64,000 bases of DNA, taken from assembly GCA_046328715.1 (NCBI GenBank), contig JAXLWB010000053.1, forward strand, positions 1 to 64,000. The letters run 5' to 3'. This document shows positions 25,917 to 35,500 of this stretch, in pieces. This DNA is from JAXLWB01 sp046328715 (GTDB taxonomy: Bacteria; Chloroflexota; Anaerolineae; Caldilineales; Caldilineaceae). The notes under the pieces were generated by a model. It saw only the letters and a program-made list of their open reading frames with translations. It was not told where the DNA came from and did not search any database. The position numbers were made by a program, and so were the translations under genes. How positions within the stretch are numbered: the stretch's first letter is position 1; the number at the start of each line of letters is the position of its first letter.

Positions 25917-26945
25917 ATGCCAAGTTTAATCGTTGTACATGCTGATTTTGAAGCACATTGGCCCTTTGTAGCAGATCAGATTTATCTGCATTGGCGGGAC
26001 CAGGATGAAACGGCTTTGGTCCGCTTGGAGCGTGGCGATCAACGTCGTCTGGGTGAAGTGGTGGCCGATGCGAGTGAGGTGACGCGTTTGATTGCTCTGG
26101 GCCTGCCAATAACCTTGGCTTGTGCGCAAGCCTTTACAGCATTGCAGGAAGCCGCCTGTCTGCCAGCCTATGGCCCTAACAAACTGGAACCAGATTGTAT
26201 TGAACATTGGCAGCATCAAGGAGTTCGCCTTTATCAGCAGCGTAGCGAGGGCTTTTGGGGACAGTCGGTTGCCGAGTTTGCGTTGGCCTTGACTCTCAAT
26301 GCACTGCGCCATATTCCCCAGAGCTATCACGAAATGTTGACCTCGCATGAAGCATGGCTGCGTTACAGCCCAAGTCGCAATCAAGGACCGGGTACACTTG
26401 GGGCGCAGTTTAGCGATAACCTGGGTTTCACACACGGCACGATTGCAGGCAAGCGGGTGCGCATCGTTGGTGCAGGCAATATTGGTAGCCGTTATGCCAG
26501 CTTTGTCAAGATGCTGGGGGCCGATGTCGCTATCTGGGACCCCTATGCGGCAGAGCCAGGTTTTCATCGCTCGGGTGCGCGGCGGGAATGGCATTTGGAG
26601 CGGTTGGTCAAGGATGCAGAGATTTTTGCGCCGATGCTACCGCTGAAGGATGACACGCGTGGTATTGTGACGGCGGCACACGTTGCTGCGCTGCCCAAAG
26701 GCTGCCTAGTTGTGCTGGCGACGCGGGCGCTAATTTGCGACATGCAAGCAATCCGTCGGCGCGTGTTAGCGGATGAGCTTGCGCTAGCGGCGGATGTCTT
26801 TGATGTGGAACCCCTCCCACTAGACGATCCGCTCCTGGGGCGGCATAATGTGGTGCATACGCCCCATCTTGCTGGTCGCACCTTCGATTCGAATCGGCAA
26901 TGGGCGGAAGATTTGATCAACCAGTTTGAAGGGAGAGAGCCATGA
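25917..26945 (+). CDS. D-isomer-specific 2-hydroxyacid dehydrogenase family protein
   Basis: A 342-residue NAD(P)-dependent dehydrogenase of the D-2-hydroxyacid family. The Rossmann motif GAGNIGS is at about 183-189. The catalytic set can be read as Arg in VLATRAL, Glu in DVFDVEPLP and His in HTPHLAG. The family oxidises or reduces 2-hydroxy/2-oxo acids; the substrate here is unknown. The N-terminal catalytic half is divergent, and there is an insertion-like stretch before the Rossmann fold (SPSRNQGPGTLGAQFSDN). Its stop overlaps the next start by four bases (ATGA), so the two proteins are translationally coupled and may work together. Confidence 0.88.
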   Translation: MPSLIVVHADFEAHWPFVADQIYLHWRDQDETALVRLERGDQRRLGEVVADASEVTRLIALGLPITLACAQAFTALQEAACLPAYGPNKLEPDCIEHWQHQGVRLYQQRSEGFWGQSVAEFALALTLNALRHIPQSYHEMLTSHEAWLRYSPSRNQGPGTLGAQFSDNLGFTHGTIAGKRVRIVGAGNIGSRYASFVKMLGADVAIWDPYAAEPGFHRSGARREWHLERLVKDAEIFAPMLPLKDDTRGIVTAAHVAALPKGCLVVLATRALICDMQAIRRRVLADELALAADVFDVEPLPLDDPLLGRHNVVHTPHLAGRTFDSNRQWAEDLINQFEGREP

Positions 26946-27535
26946 ACATTCAATCCACGCTCACGGTTGAAGAACCAGCAGTTGATCTCGCAATTGCCCT
27001 GGGCTATGCAGATGAGCTGGAAAATTACATCATCAAGGATGATCTCTATCGCACCGTCTGGGTGCGCACGCCGAATGGCGATCAGAGTATGCAGATGACA
27101 ATCGGCGATCTATTGGCTCGCCTGCACCGCTTGCAAGCCCAACGCAGCACCTTAACCGACCAACAGCAGACGCAATTAGATGAAGTACAGCAACGGGTCA
27201 CTAGCACCATCTACGGTTTGCGCACGCGTGCTCACGAGCGTCTGCAACGCGAGGTAAAAGCCCGTTTGGACAGCTTGAAATGGTATTTGGACGAAGGTGG
27301 CGAGGATCAACAACGCTTCCGTGGCAACTTCCCTTCAGAAATGCGCAATCGCCAACGCATTGAGGAGATCTTGAAGGAATTGGGCGATGAAGTAGCGCCC
27401 GAGTATAAAGAGCGACTCAAAGGCATCGACCATCGCATCCGTATGATGAGTGGCGCTTCCAAATTTATCTGGGATGAGCGCTGGAAAGATATTTACCCAC
27501 AAGTGCCGTATTGGTACTTGTACGTGCGACCATAA
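26942..27535 (+). CDS. Conserved-looking protein of unknown function, coupled to dehydrogenase
   Basis: A 197-residue soluble, mostly helical protein not recognised. It is rich in Gln, Glu and Arg with coiled-coil character at about 60-130 (LLARLHRLQAQRSTLTDQQQ, VKARLDSLKWYLDE) and ends in an aromatic patch (YPQVPYWYLYVRP). There are no cysteines, signal peptide or membrane segments. The ATG overlaps the dehydrogenase stop (ATGA), so it depends on translation of that gene. The tight coupling suggests a subunit or regulator of the dehydrogenase, but no family supports this. Transcription ends at a hairpin starting right after the stop codon. Confidence 0.7.
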   Translation: MNIQSTLTVEEPAVDLAIALGYADELENYIIKDDLYRTVWVRTPNGDQSMQMTIGDLLARLHRLQAQRSTLTDQQQTQLDEVQQRVTSTIYGLRTRAHERLQREVKARLDSLKWYLDEGGEDQQRFRGNFPSEMRNRQRIEEILKELGDEVAPEYKERLKGIDHRIRMMSGASKFIWDERWKDIYPQVPYWYLYVRP

Positions 27536-27586
27536 GGAGATAGGGAGATGAGGGGTGGTAACAAAACTCCTCATCTCCCTATCCCC
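27536..27586. terminator. Quasi-repeat palindrome between convergent genes
   Basis: The left arm 27536-27556 (GGAGATAGGGAGATGAGGGGT) begins at the base after the stop codon and pairs with 27566-27586 with two mismatches and a 9-nt loop. The arm reads as degenerate GGAGATA/GGGAGAT/GAGGGGT 7-mers. Placed between convergent genes, it could stop transcription from both sides. Confidence 0.8.
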
Positions 27587-27602
27587 CACCCTCCCCATAC
27601 CA

Positions 27603-28373
27603 TCATGGGTTCAACGCCCGAATCACTGCATCGTGAATCTCCCCGGCGGTGGCGACACTGCTGGTCGGAAACTTAGCTGCATCTTCGCCTTGCCAGTTGG
27701 TAATTTTGCCGCCCGCCCCTTCAATCACCGGGATCAACGCTAAGAGATCCCACGCATTCATGATTGGATCGAGCATGATGTCGATGCCGCCGACTGCAAC
27801 CGCATAATAGCCAAAACAATCGCCGTAGACCCGATAATGGGCAACCTGTTTGGTCAAGGCTTCAAAGGCAGGGCCATTCTGGTAGTCGAAGACGGTCCAA
27901 TGCCCAGTGGTAGAGAGCCAGGCATCTTCAATTCGTTTGCAGGGGCGAACTGTGACCTGTTTGCCGTTAAGCCAAGTCGTCTTGCCATCGCCAATCAAGA
28001 AATCATTGACAATCGGCTGGTTGATCACGCCAATGAGCGGCTTGCCACGGTAGGTCAATGCAATCAACGTGCCAAAGTTGTAGGTGTGAGCAATAAAACT
28101 TTTGGTGCCGTCGATGGGGTCAAGCACCCATTGGTAGTCGGCCTCGGGCTGGTGATTGCCAAACTCTTCGCCCAAGATGCCATGATCGGGATAGCTGCGC
28201 ATGATTAGCTCACGCATCATCCGTTCCGCTTCCCGGTCGGCGATGGTCACAGGCGATTGGTCGGATTTGATATCGACGGTGTAGCCGTTGCGGAAATGCT
28301 GTTTGATGACTGCGCCACTGGCCTGGGCGAGTTCCTGGGCAAAGGACATTAGTTCGTCTTGATTCAGTTTCAT
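27603..28373 (-). CDS. Inositol-monophosphatase-family phosphatase (histidinol-phosphatase-like)
   Basis: A 256-residue Mg-dependent phosphatase of the inositol monophosphatase superfamily. Metal-binding motifs are GEEFG near 69, WVLDPIDGTKSF near 82 and NAWDLLALIPVIEGAGG near 210. The GILGEEFG and GDCFGYYAVAVGGIDIMLDP spellings are closest to the HisN-type histidinol-phosphatases, which dephosphorylate L-histidinol phosphate in histidine synthesis, but inositol phosphates or related sugars cannot be excluded. No other his gene is nearby. It is last in a minus-strand run (flotillin-like, zinc ribbon, TPR), 32 nt after the TPR gene. Confidence 0.85.
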   Translation of the reverse strand: MKLNQDELMSFAQELAQASGAVIKQHFRNGYTVDIKSDQSPVTIADREAERMMRELIMRSYPDHGILGEEFGNHQPEADYQWVLDPIDGTKSFIAHTYNFGTLIALTYRGKPLIGVINQPIVNDFLIGDGKTTWLNGKQVTVRPCKRIEDAWLSTTGHWTVFDYQNGPAFEALTKQVAHYRVYGDCFGYYAVAVGGIDIMLDPIMNAWDLLALIPVIEGAGGKITNWQGEDAAKFPTSSVATAGEIHDAVIRALNP

Positions 28374-28405
28374 GGATGAGTCTTTCCTGCTAATTGTTTG
28401 TGTGG

Positions 28406-29569
28406 TTACTTATAATTTTCGACAAAATAACTTTTCAACTCTGGCTGAACCGTTGCCTCTACCAGATCACCAAAGGGAAACCATGTTTCCCACGGCAGCT
28501 TTTTCCCTAGTCCAGCCTTACGATAGCGTTGTAGCGCAGTGCTCAGATGAATGTGGGCACTATCGATTTCGTTGCGCAGGGCAAAGCCGAGGGCACAGAG
28601 ATAGTAAAGCCCCCAGTTGAGCTCCTCTCCTTCCCGGATAATCTGTAGATTGAGGGTCAATGCAGAGTCGCGCAGCTCGGGTAAATAGTAATGTGCCAGG
28701 AAGTACTCGGTCAGAGCATAGCCGAAACTTTCATCCTTAGCGACATCGAGGCTGCCGATCCGCCGCCAATATTGTTGACCTTCCTTCTCTTTGCCCAAAC
28801 GCACCAGCGTCAACCCGCGCCAGAAGTCGCTGCGAATTTGATTGCCCTGATCTTGTTCAATTAGCGAGAGCGCTTTAGTGAGTTGTCCGGCTCGGATCAG
28901 CTTAATATAGAGGTTGTGTACTTCGCCCGCATAGTGTTTATCTTGTGTGCTGGCATGGGTCCACCAGGCAATCGCTTCGTCCCACAGCTCTTGTGCCAGG
29001 GCCGAGTTGGCACGTAGCCAGGAGAGATAGGCACTATCCTCCTTGGTAGCAGCGGCACCTTGCTCTTTGCGCACTCGATTGATGCGGCGTTCGATCTCAC
29101 GCAACGCCTCGTCAGCGGCTTTGAATTCTTTCAGCGAGATCGCAGCGTAGACCAGATCGCCCCAACTGTCGATATCATCGCTGGCGGCGGCTTTGGCGTT
29201 TTCCTGAGCCTTGGCTAGCGCTTCCTCTGGCTGGCCAGCCAAAATCAACACCTCAACGCTGCGCCGTTGCCATTGGTCCTCATGAGCAGAGTCAACAACC
29301 CTTGCCAACTGTTGGAGCACACGTAGTGCAACATCGTACTGTTCACGGTAGACCAGGTATTGCTGAAACTGATTGGCTGCCATCAGACGAACGCTGCGCA
29401 GGTGACCTTCTCCTGCATCGAGTCGGGAGTTGGGTAACTGGCTGAGGCGATCCACGAGCTTATGCCAGATCGGAATACATTCGTCGCTATCGATTTCGGC
29501 AAATTCATTTGCCTGGGCGAGCAGATCTTCCCAACTGCCCTTGACTGTGAAATAAGGCTGTGAACTCAT
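28406..29569 (-). CDS. TPR-like repeat protein
   Basis: A 387-residue soluble protein made almost wholly of paired helices. TPR-like units are visible at several points (YREQYDVALRVLQQLARVV, GQPEEALAKAQENA, KEFKAADEALREIE, QELWDEAIAWWTHAS, GQLTKALSLIEQD), although the consensus is loose. Such solenoids bind other proteins. There is no signal peptide. The ATG lies 12 nt after the zinc-ribbon gene and the stop 32 nt before the phosphatase gene, so it sits inside an operon. Its partner is probably one of the operon products, but this is not shown by the sequence. Confidence 0.75.
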   Translation of the reverse strand: MSSQPYFTVKGSWEDLLAQANEFAEIDSDECIPIWHKLVDRLSQLPNSRLDAGEGHLRSVRLMAANQFQQYLVYREQYDVALRVLQQLARVVDSAHEDQWQRRSVEVLILAGQPEEALAKAQENAKAAASDDIDSWGDLVYAAISLKEFKAADEALREIERRINRVRKEQGAAATKEDSAYLSWLRANSALAQELWDEAIAWWTHASTQDKHYAGEVHNLYIKLIRAGQLTKALSLIEQDQGNQIRSDFWRGLTLVRLGKEKEGQQYWRRIGSLDVAKDESFGYALTEYFLAHYYLPELRDSALTLNLQIIREGEELNWGLYYLCALGFALRNEIDSAHIHLSTALQRYRKAGLGKKLPWETWFPFGDLVEATVQPELKSYFVENYK

Positions 29570-29581
29570 AAACTTCCGCTC

Positions 29582-29974
29582 CTACTCATCACCATAAAGT
29601 TCCAGAAGGGTGATCGCTTGCTCAAAATCCTCTTCCATCACCCATAGTCTCAGCTTGCCGACAGCGCCAGAAAAGGTATCCAGATCGATCACCTGCTCGC
29701 TCAAGTAGCTGAGTAGATTGCGCATTTGCAGGCGGTTCTGGAGTAGATTGGCTTGTTTTGGGTGAAGATAGGTGGCCAAAACCAACAGACGTTTGCCCTC
29801 GTCATTGAAGATCCATTCATCGTCCGTCGCATCGTGCAATGAGATTGCAAATTCGGGCACTTCGTCGCTCAACTCTGTTCGACAGATAGGACAAATCACT
29901 GCTGAATCCAGATATTGGGCAATCTGTGATTCTTCAAGAAAAAAGGGGCAGGTAGGATTGGGACAATATTTCAA
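29582..29974 (-). CDS. Zinc-ribbon protein with DUF2007-like domain
   Basis: A small soluble protein, 130 residues from the chosen start. The N-terminus is a zinc ribbon: CPNPTC and CPIC, four cysteines separated by about 25 residues. The C-terminal half (AYL.. HPKQANLLQNRLQMRNLL to EDFEQAITLLELYG) has the pattern of DUF2007-type putative signal-transducing domains. Start choice: the frame is open to a TTG at 30043, but that lies inside the terminator hairpin of the preceding gene. A TTG at 29974 gives the natural start MKYCPNPTC and has GAGGAG exactly 6 nt upstream (29981-29986). Function unknown. Confidence 0.72.
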   Translation of the reverse strand: MKYCPNPTCPFFLEESQIAQYLDSAVICPICRTELSDEVPEFAISLHDATDDEWIFNDEGKRLLVLATYLHPKQANLLQNRLQMRNLLSYLSEQVIDLDTFSGAVGKLRLWVMEEDFEQAITLLELYGDE

Positions 29975-30023
29975 CCGCTTCTCCTCATTCGCCAAACCAA
30001 AAAACGTGCACTCATCTGTGTTG

Positions 30024-30075
30024 CGCAAAAGCCGATCTGACAAGTTTCTTCAAACTTGTCAGATCGGCTTTTGCG
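30024..30075 (-). terminator. Perfect 24-bp hairpin after flotillin-like gene
   Basis: 30024-30047 and 30052-30075 are exact inverted copies with a 4-nt loop; the stem has GCCGATCTGACAAGTTT flanked by AAAA/TTTT. It lies 31 nt after the flotillin-like stop and before the zinc-ribbon start, so it should reduce expression of the three downstream genes or make them depend on read-through. Confidence 0.88.
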
Positions 30076-30105
30076 TTAGTCTTAAAAGGTCAGCCTCTCA
30101 GCTTG

Positions 30106-32121
30106 CTACTTAGACCCTTCCTGCGTTGCATCGCCCTTGGCGGTTGGCTTTTGCATACTTTCACGAATCTGCTGACGCAGTGCCTCCACTTCTGGGGCTC
30201 GTGTCGCTGCTGCTTGTTGATTGACATCGACGCCAAAGCGTTCCGACAACAACAGCGTGAGTAATCCTTCCATCACGTTACTGTTGCTTGGGCCATGCTC
30301 ACCGTTGCCATTGCCATTGCCGCCGCTCACAACCACACGCGGCACTACATCAACCCCGGAGGTCTCGATAGCGCTGGCAAAGCGGTTGAGCACCTGTTGC
30401 GTCACCTGGAACTGCGGTCCACCGTAGGCACGCACCTGTTCTTCGGTGGCGATAGCTTGGGCAATACCGATGCGGGCGGTCTTTTCAGCTTCGGCTTCGG
30501 CCAGGGCACGAATCTGCGAAGCCTGCTGGATAGCTCGTTGATACTCGGCCTTACCTTGGTTGGTCTGCACGATAATGCTAATTTCCGACTGTGTCAAAGC
30601 GGTCTGCTGCTCGGCTCGTGATTGCGCTTCCTTCAGTTCGCGCTCCTGTACCGCAGCCTTCTGTTGGCGCTGATAGGTTTCCACCTGTTCCTCAGCGATC
30701 TGGCGGGAGCGCAATTGCTCCAGGATCAGCTCAATTTGACGGTCGGTGGCGGTGGAGGAAGGTGTGCCAATCAGCACTTCCTGTAACTCCAGGTTGTAGT
30801 GATTGAACTTCTCCTTCATCTCGTCGCCCGCCTGACGTTGGATGGCCGAACGGTCTTGGATCAACTGGATCAAGGTACGGGTTTGACCGACATTCTTGAA
30901 GTAGGCCGAAACCATCGGGTCGAGCGTCTGTTCGACCAGGCGCTTGACATCACCAAAGCGTTGAATGACGAGCGGAGCCTTTTGATAGTCGATGTGAATT
31001 ACGACCGACAGTGGCAACGATGGCTCGAAGGCATCCTTGGTGATCAGCGTCACCTCGCTCAAGTTCTCATCCAACTTGTGCGAACCAACCTGGTTGCGAA
31101 TCCATTTCAAAATAATGTTGGTCGTCGGCACTGGAATTACCTTACCAGCATAGGTGTTGAAGGCATACTTGCCCGGTAACATCGGCTCACTCCAAACGCC
31201 GCGTTCACCCTTATGTACCAACTCGCCATGCCGATACGAGTCGCCAGAGATATCAGTGCCGGTGGCCCCGGTGTAGGAAACGACGACACCGACCGTACCC
31301 ACTTCGATCACCGTTTTGGGAATCATTTCGACCGTGGCAAAGAGGCGATTGATGTAGTAGGTGCCTTCGACTAGCGACTGTAATTGGCGACCTCGCTTGC
31401 CGCCAGCGTGCAAGAACTTATCGGCATCCTGGAAGTTGTTGTGATAATTGGCAACATCATTCACATCATTGCCCATAATCGGCGCAATGATCTGATCCTG
31501 TGGCAATGAAGGGCCATCATGCGTGGTGACAATGCCAACCTGGTCGTCGGTATCTTTGATTACCACTGGACGGAAGCCATGTCGATCATTGATCACACTG
31601 GCCATCGTCTTGATGATCTCGTCCTCTTCGCGGCTGATAGGCAGATAGTAGGTACGTTCTTCGGTGATCACCACAAAGTTGGCTAGATTAATGGCGTAGG
31701 TACCTTCACGCAAGATGCGCCGTTGCGGACCGCGCTGTCCTCCAGTCTGAAAGAAGCCACGCACATCTTGAAAATCTTGAGCCATGTCGTTGGCGGCTAA
31801 GGTTTGGGTTGGGTCGAGCGCCACACCGTCACGTGCAAAGACGTACCCAATTTTGCCCTGCGGAATGGTCACCAATGGTGCTGACAGCACCCGATATTGA
31901 ATGGGCATGAGATAATGCATGCCACCACGCAGCACATTCGGCTGGTAGCCTGCTTCGCCATTGAGTGCAATAAAGCCACTCTTGACCGAACCTTTCGAGC
32001 TAAAGCGCTTCTCAACGATGCCGATGCGATTGTTGGGAATGAATCGGATACCGGAGAGAAGAATCAAAAATAAAATTGCTGCGACGATCGCCACTACACC
32101 ATACAATCCTGCGAGTAACAT
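30106..32121 (-). CDS. Flotillin-like SPFH membrane protein
   Basis: A 671-residue SPFH protein. The ATG at 32121 is preceded by AAAGGAG; a TTG seven codons upstream is not used. One membrane helix lies at about 4-25. A long membrane-proximal region follows, with two repeated segments: RGFFQTGGQRGPQRRILREGTYAIN and KFLHAGGKRGRQLQSLVEGTYYIN share the pattern TGG.RG.Q...L.EGTY.IN. Next come an SPFH core (VIEVGTVGVVVSYTG) and a flotillin-like coiled coil rich in Glu, Ala and Gln (about 490-600). The C-terminal tail is Gly/Asn-rich. Flotillins scaffold membrane microdomains. The duplicated segment before the SPFH core is a distinctive feature of this subgroup. Confidence 0.88.
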   Translation of the reverse strand: MLLAGLYGVVAIVAAILFLILLSGIRFIPNNRIGIVEKRFSSKGSVKSGFIALNGEAGYQPNVLRGGMHYLMPIQYRVLSAPLVTIPQGKIGYVFARDGVALDPTQTLAANDMAQDFQDVRGFFQTGGQRGPQRRILREGTYAINLANFVVITEERTYYLPISREEDEIIKTMASVINDRHGFRPVVIKDTDDQVGIVTTHDGPSLPQDQIIAPIMGNDVNDVANYHNNFQDADKFLHAGGKRGRQLQSLVEGTYYINRLFATVEMIPKTVIEVGTVGVVVSYTGATGTDISGDSYRHGELVHKGERGVWSEPMLPGKYAFNTYAGKVIPVPTTNIILKWIRNQVGSHKLDENLSEVTLITKDAFEPSLPLSVVIHIDYQKAPLVIQRFGDVKRLVEQTLDPMVSAYFKNVGQTRTLIQLIQDRSAIQRQAGDEMKEKFNHYNLELQEVLIGTPSSTATDRQIELILEQLRSRQIAEEQVETYQRQQKAAVQERELKEAQSRAEQQTALTQSEISIIVQTNQGKAEYQRAIQQASQIRALAEAEAEKTARIGIAQAIATEEQVRAYGGPQFQVTQQVLNRFASAIETSGVDVVPRVVVSGGNGNGNGEHGPSNSNVMEGLLTLLLSERFGVDVNQQAAATRAPEVEALRQQIRESMQKPTAKGDATQEGSK

Positions 32122-32548
32122 AAAATCTCCTTTGACAATCAATCTGGTCTCACGCCTGTCTGCAAGGAATGGATCAAGTCAAACAAGTGGAATCGACAGT
32201 TGCGCGAGTCCTTCTCTGTCATACGCACCTTCTTTGCCGCGCTAGCGAGGGCAAAACAATTTCGTCCTCGGCGCTCTTAGATGATTTTACCGTGTGGTTC
32301 TTGTCAGTAACTGACGGTTACGGGTGTTCTTGTATGACAGCGTGCAAACAAGAATTGTAACACGAAAGAGAAATGGGAGGGAATTGGTAGAGTAGTTGGA
32401 CAGACCGTGATTTGTCGTTTAGAGCCGGAAGTGTGAGCGACCGGTCACTGACGTTCCCGGCTCTGATGCTTGTCAGCTTGTCACTATTATATGGTATGAT
32501 TCTTTCATTCGCCCCCAATTAACTCAACCATGCAATGGAGCAACCCCA
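32122..32548. other. 427-bp divergent promoter region
   Basis: No gene is supported. The region separates two divergent genes. A cruciform-like structure lies at 32419-32463: outer arms AGAGCCGG/CCGGCTCT enclose GTGA...TCAC. A possible plus-strand promoter is TTGTCA at 32470-32475 with TATGAT at 32495-32500, but the 19-nt spacing is longer than ideal. The SD of the flotillin-like gene is at the left edge. Confidence 0.45.
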
Positions 32549-35500
32549 ATGGCACAAACTACCTTTTCAGAGCAATTGCTGAATGCAATGACCTTTCGCT
32601 GTATTGGCCCCGTACGCGGTGGCCGTGTAATTGCGGTCGCTGGTGTTCCGAATGACATCGCAACCTATTATTTTGGCGCAGTGGCTGGCGGTATCTGGAA
32701 AACCACCGATGCAGGCACCACCTGGCTACCAATTGCCGACAAATACCTCAAAACCGGCTCGGTCAGTGACATCTGCGTCGCCCCGTCAGACCCGAATGTG
32801 ATCTACGTAGGCATGGGCGAATCGACTATCCGTACCGATGTTTCACATGGCGATGGCGTCTACAAGTCGACGGATGCTGGCGTCACGTGGCAACATTGCG
32901 GCCTGGCCGAAACCCGCCATATTGGTCGTGTACGGGTTCACCCAAAGAATCCCGACATTGTTTGGGTGGCGGCACTAGGTCATGCCTTCGGTGATAACTC
33001 GGAACGCGGCGTCTACAAGTCGACCGATGGCGGCAAAAGCTGGCGACAGGTACTCTTCAAGAGCAACAAGGCAGGTGCAGTTGATCTCACCTTTGACCCA
33101 CGCAACCCTGAAATCATCTACGCCTCGATCTGGCAGGTCTATCGCAACTTTTGGGAATTGAATAGCGGCGGCCCCGACAGCGGTATCTGGAAATCGACCG
33201 ACGGTGGCGAAACCTGGACCGAGATCACTAAGAATCCCGGATTGCCTAAGGCTGAACTGCTGGGCAAGATTGGTGTCTCTGCATCCCCTGTACAGGCAGG
33301 ACGAGTCTACGCCCTGGTCGAGGCCAAAGAAGGCAAAGGCATGTATCGCAGTGACGATTTCGGTGCCACCTGGACCCATACCAGTGGCAACCCTGCGCTC
33401 TCCAATCGCCCTTGGTACTACATGCACGTCCATGCCGACACCCAACATGCTGACACGGTCTATGTCAACAACCTCGACTTTCTCAAATCGACCGATGCCG
33501 GCAAAAATTGGACATCGATTCCCACGCCACATGGCGATAACCACGGCCTGTGGATCGACCCCAACAACAATCGGCGCATGATCCAGAGCAACGACGGCGG
33601 CGCCAACATCAGCTTCAACGGCGGTGAATCTTTCAGCACAATCTACAATCAGTTGACTGCCCAGTTTTATAACATGGACATCGACAATCAATTCCCCTAT
33701 CGCGTCTATGGCACGCAGCAGGATAATTCCTCCTTGCGCGTAGCCAGCGATACGATCAGCGGCGCAATCTGTTGGAGTGACACACAGATCACAGGTACGG
33801 GTGAAAGCGGCTTTATTGCTGTCCACCCCGAAGACCCGGAGATTGTCTACGTCGGTGCGGTTGGCTCCTCGCCGGGTGGCCAAGGTTCTTTGCAACGGTG
33901 TGACATGCGCAGCGGCCACATCCAACTGATCAACGTCTGGCCCGACGATGCGCATGGGGTCGGCGTCGGCTCGATGAAGATTCGTTTCCCCTGGACCTTC
34001 CCAATTCTTTTCTCGCCGCACGATTCCAAGGTGCTTTACACCTGCGGTAACATCGCCTTCCGCACCACCGACGAAGGCATTACCTGGGAAGCGATCAGTC
34101 CCGACCTCACGCGTGCCGACATGAGCAAGTTAGGTCCTTCGGGCGGCAACATTACCTTGGACACCTCCGGTGCCGAACATTACGCCACCATCTCGACCTT
34201 CCGCGAAAGTGCTTTGCAGAAGGGGCTCTTCTGGGCCGGCTCCGATGATGGTCTGATCCATGTCTCGCAGGATGGCGGTAAGAAGTGGAGCAACGTCACG
34301 CCTCCCGATCTGCCCGAATGGACCTTGATCCGCACGGTGGAACCTTCCCCGTTTGATGTTGGCACCTGCTATGTCGCCGGAACTCGCTACAAACTCGACG
34401 ACTCCACCCCCTATCTCTACAAGACAAGCGATTTCGGCAAGAGCTGGCAGAAGATCACCGATGGCATCCCCACCGACGACTTTGTGCGTGTTGTGCGTTG
34501 TGACCCCAGCAAACCTGGCTATCTCTACTGCGGAACCGAAACTGGCGTCTATGTCTCGACGGATGATGGTAAGAACTGGCTACGCTGGCAAGCCAACCTG
34601 CCCGCTACCCCGGTCTACGATATGCGCGTCAAGGATGGCGATCTGGTCATCGCCACTCATGGCCGCGGTTTCTATATCATGGATGATCTAACACGGCTCT
34701 ACAATGCACCCAGCGCAACACCCACCCAGCCGCATCTCTTTGCCCCACGCCGCACCTATCGCATCCTGCCTGATCTAGTTGGCTCATGGGTGCCGAGTGA
34801 AGGGCGCATTTATGGTTTGGGGCTAGGTTCGGCTGCTACGATCGTGGCCAGGAAAAACGAGCAAGGCGTCAGTGAGCGCCAATACCTCGACTGTGGCGAA
34901 GCGGCCACACGTGGGGCCATCGTCACATACTATTTGCCTGAAGCGCTCGCCGCAGACAGTAAAGCTAGCATCGCCTTCCTCGACGCACAGGGCAACCTGC
35001 TGCGTGAATTTACGCTTAAACCGGCAGACTATGACAAGTGGGATGATAATAAGAAGGGGCTCAATCCTGGTCCCTGGATCAGCGGCAAGGCGGGCATGAA
35101 TAAGTTTGTCTGGAATCTTCAGTCGACCGGCGCTGTGAAGGTGACTGGCAACAAGACAGCTGGTGAAGCCAACGAAGGCCCTCATGTGTTGCCCGGCAAC
35201 TATCAGGTACGGCTAACGGTTGGTGAGACGGTGTTGACAGAGAGCTTCGAACTTGTCAATGACCCGCGCGTCCAGACCCCCTTGAGCGTGCTGGAAGAAC
35301 AGCGCAAACTCCACCAGACACTGATCGACAAAGTTTCTGCCGCCCATACCTCAGTCATTCGCCTGCGAGAGGTACGCGAGCAACTGGAGAATTGGAAGAA
35401 GCGCACCAAGGGCGCTGCGCAAATTGTCAGCGCTGCGGATACCATCCTTGGCAAGTTGGCCAAGATTGAAGATGCGCTGATCTTGCCGGGCGACCAAAAG

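Noticed and set aside
32975..34021. A 348-codon minus-strand open frame opposite the VPS10-like gene
   Set aside because: It is fully antisense to a clear Asp-box propeller, has Asp/Val-rich low-information sequence and no ribosome binding site. Long antisense frames are expected opposite GC-biased codons.
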